This document shows positions 62,320 through 64,000 of a stretch of 64,000 nucleotides of DNA, in pieces. Source of the DNA: Alphaproteobacteria bacterium (GTDB taxonomy: Bacteria > Pseudomonadota > Alphaproteobacteria > Micropepsales > Micropepsaceae); contig JACKLF010000006.1 in assembly GCA_024236055.1 (NCBI GenBank), positions 1-64,000 on the forward strand, given 5' to 3'. The notes under the pieces were generated by a model, which saw only the letters and a program-made list of their open reading frames with translations, ran no database searches and was not told the DNA's origin. The number at the start of each line of letters is the position of its first letter. Within the stretch, counting starts at the first letter, position 1. Both the position numbers and the translations under genes were made by a program.

Positions 62320-64000
62320 TCAGGCTTCCAGCGCGCGGCGCAGCTGGGCCATGTCGAAGGGCTTGATCAGGTAGCGCACATTCGCGGCCGGGATGCTGGC
62401 TTCCTCCTCCGAGGTGGAATAGCCCGTGGCAATCACCACCTTCAGGTCCGGGTTCAGCTTCAGCGCCTCCTGGACCAGCTCGCGGCCGTTCATGCCGGGC
62501 AGGCCCAGATCGGTCAGCAGGATCGTGATGTCGGGATTGTCGCGCAGCACCGCCAGCGCCTGGGGCCCGTCTCCCGCCTCCAGCGTGTCCAGCCCGATCT
62601 GTTCGGCCATGTCCACCGTGGTCATGCGGATCAGGCCGACATCCTCGACCACCAGCACCTTGGCGGACCTGTCCACGGCCGGGGCCGGCGGCGCGTCCGC
62701 CTTCTCAATATTTGCCGGCGCCGTGCCGGCGGCGGGCGCCGCCAGCACGGCACGCAGCTTGCGCGCCAGCACGTCGCGGCGATAGGGCTTGGACAGAAGC
62801 GTGGCGTCATCGTCCAGCTTGCCATTGTGCACGATGGAATTCTGGGTGTAGCCGCTGGTGTAAAGCACCCTGAGGCCGGGCTGCATCTGCTGGGCGCGGC
62901 GGGTGAATTCGCGGGTCGGGATGGTGCCGGGCATCACCACATCGGTGAACAGAAGATCGAATTTCTCGCTTTCCAGCAGGGCCAGTCCCTGTTCCGCATT
63001 GCCGGCCTTTTGCACGCGATAGCCCAGCTCGCCCAGCATATCGACAACCGCGGCGCGCACGCCCTCATCGTCCTCGACAACCAGGATGCGCTCATTGCCG
63101 CCCTGGATCGCGCCCAGCGGCGCGGCATCGACCGCATCCTGCTGACGGCGGGTGCGCGGCAGATAGATCTTGATGGTCGTGCCGTCGCCCGGCTCGCTGT
63201 AGATCTTGATATGGCCGCCGCTCTGCTTGACGAAGCCATAGGCCTGGGCCAGGCCCAGCCCCGTGCCCTTGCCTTCGGGCTTTGTGGTGAAGAAGGGCTC
63301 GAACACCCGCGACATCACCTCGGGCGTCATGCCGGTGCCGGTATCGCTGACCGCCAGCATGACATACTGGCCCGGCGTGACCTCCGAATGGGCCACCGCA
63401 TAATCGTCGTCCAGCATGGCGTTGCCCACTTCCAGGGTCAGCTTGCCGCCGTCCGGCATGGCGTCGCGCGCGTTGATCGCCAGGTTCAGGATCATGTTCT
63501 CGACCTGGCTGGGGTCGGCCAGGGTGTTCCACAATCCGCCGCCGATCACCGTTTCCACGTCGATCCGTTCACCCAGCGTCCGGCGCAGCATCTCGGAAAT
63601 GTCGCGGATGACCCGGCCCAGGTCGATCGAGCGCGGCTCCAGCGTCTGGCGCCGGGCGAAGGCCAGCAACTGGCCGGTCAGGCGCGAGCCGCGCGCCACC
63701 GCGCCGATGGCATTCTGCAGCCGTTCCTTCAGCCGGGCATCGCCCGCCCCCGCGCCAGCCGCCGCAAGATCCAGGTTGGCGCTGATGACCTGCAGAAGAT
63801 TGTTGAAGTCGTGCGCGACGCCCCCGGTCAGGTGGCCGATCGCCTCCATCTTCTGGGACTGGCGCGCCATCGCCTCGGCGCGCAGGCGGGCGGTCATGTC
63901 CACCACCCCGATCAGGAAGCCGCCCGAGGCGACCGGCGCGCGGTAGATTTCCAGCTCGCGCCCGGCACGCACCACATGTTCGCTCTGCGAGGCTTCATGG
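62320..64000 (-). CDS. Hybrid sensor histidine kinase with two receiver domains (5' end outside window)
   Basis: About 560 residues are visible; the frame is open to the right edge, so the N-terminus is missing. The first residues are the end of a PAS-like domain (VRAGRELEIYRAPVASGGFL). The H box is GHLTGGVAHDFNNLLQVISA and the N box MILNLAINARDAMPDGGKL. The ATP-binding G boxes read VSDTGTGMTPEVMSRVFEPF and GKGTGLGLAQAYGFVKQSGG. The first receiver has FDLLFTDVVMPGTIPTREF with the phosphoacceptor Asp, and the second has ITILLTDLGLPGMNGRELVQ. There is no transmembrane segment in the visible part. Two receivers allow a phosphorelay or two different partners. It is convergent with the second TorF porin gene. 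Confidence 0.93.
   Translation of the reverse strand, partial: HEASQSEHVVRAGRELEIYRAPVASGGFLIGVVDMTARLRAEAMARQSQKMEAIGHLTGGVAHDFNNLLQVISANLDLAAAGAGAGDARLKERLQNAIGAVARGSRLTGQLLAFARRQTLEPRSIDLGRVIRDISEMLRRTLGERIDVETVIGGGLWNTLADPSQVENMILNLAINARDAMPDGGKLTLEVGNAMLDDDYAVAHSEVTPGQYVMLAVSDTGTGMTPEVMSRVFEPFFTTKPEGKGTGLGLAQAYGFVKQSGGHIKIYSEPGDGTTIKIYLPRTRRQQDAVDAAPLGAIQGGNERILVVEDDEGVRAAVVDMLGELGYRVQKAGNAEQGLALLESEKFDLLFTDVVMPGTIPTREFTRRAQQMQPGLRVLYTSGYTQNSIVHNGKLDDDATLLSKPYRRDVLARKLRAVLAAPAAGTAPANIEKADAPPAPAVDRSAKVLVVEDVGLIRMTTVDMAEQIGLDTLEAGDGPQALAVLRDNPDITILLTDLGLPGMNGRELVQEALKLNPDLKVVIATGYSTSEEEASIPAANVRYLIKPFDMAQLRRALEA

Noticed and set aside
1..64000. Search for CRISPR arrays, insertion sequences, integrases, toxin-antitoxin pairs and phage structural genes
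   Set aside because: No regularly spaced direct repeats, transposase motifs or terminal inverted repeats were seen. The only phage-like item is one small 2OG oxygenase.

Overview
This window is high-GC DNA (roughly two thirds G+C by eye) from a Gram-negative alphaproteobacterium. The envelope gene content shows this: TamA/TamB, two TonB-dependent receptors, two TorF-type porins, several Sec- and Tat-type signal peptides, and periplasmic PQQ, cytochrome c and copper proteins. I would guess a free-living heterotroph of the Caulobacterales, Sphingomonadales or Rhizomicrobium/Micropepsales type, but the sequence alone does not fix the order. There are no rRNA genes, CRISPR arrays, insertion sequences or phage modules. 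Two tRNA genes are present, Ser-CGA and Leu-CAA.

Layout. 0-13.9 kb, all on the minus strand: a cNMP-binding-domain FAD oxidoreductase running off the left edge, a PHB-depolymerase-type esterase, a PQQ dehydrogenase with a broken tail, tamB-tamA, a TauD-type dioxygenase, an MFS carrier and a bicupin protein. 13.9-15.9 kb: a broken OmpR-type two-component pair. 16.0-21.5 kb: a five-gene operon of exported proteins (DUF1592 family, DUF1552 family, two unknowns and a cupredoxin). 21.7-24.0 kb: a membrane-bound glucose-dehydrogenase-type quinoprotein. 24.1-31.9 kb: an exported PPC-domain protein, a retropepsin-like protein, a Tat-exported enolase-superfamily enzyme with an IclR regulator, a cytochrome c with a helix-hairpin-helix tail, a beta-propeller protein, an exported DHDPS-fold protein and a second IclR regulator. 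32.2-35.9 kb, plus strand: a quinohemoprotein with two N-terminal haem sites, a 2OG-Fe(II) oxygenase and an unknown exported protein. 35.9-39.0 kb: an SH3b-M48 protease-CHASE2 operon.

39.1-52.7 kb holds a broken TonB receptor with a divergent Lrp-type regulator, tRNA-Ser, a TlpA-like thioredoxin with a rhodanese, rlmJ with an MFS carrier, 3-hydroxybutyrate dehydrogenase, a GNAT enzyme, an RcnB-like protein, a GlcG/HbpS protein and an intact Oar-like TonB receptor. 52.9-64.0 kb is mainly housekeeping: tRNA-Leu, bioB with a tiny overlapping membrane-protein gene, purH, an SH3 gene, a 2-hydroxyacid dehydrogenase, an IPNS-like oxygenase (broken), dienelactone hydrolase, a histidine phosphatase, two TorF porins and a hybrid histidine kinase running off the right edge.

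Two themes stand out. First, the 16-36 kb block is unusually rich in exported redox proteins and in exported versions of normally cytoplasmic enzyme folds. It looks like an uncharacterised periplasmic oxidation or catabolic module under two IclR regulators. Second, frameshifts are not spread evenly. They cluster in six short zones (about 2.4-3.5, 13.8-15.6, 39.9-40.9, 44.1-44.6, 55.9-56.8 and 58.6-59.0 kb), while everything between is clean. That pattern fits local consensus errors at least as well as gene decay, so the genes marked pseudogene here may be intact in the organism.
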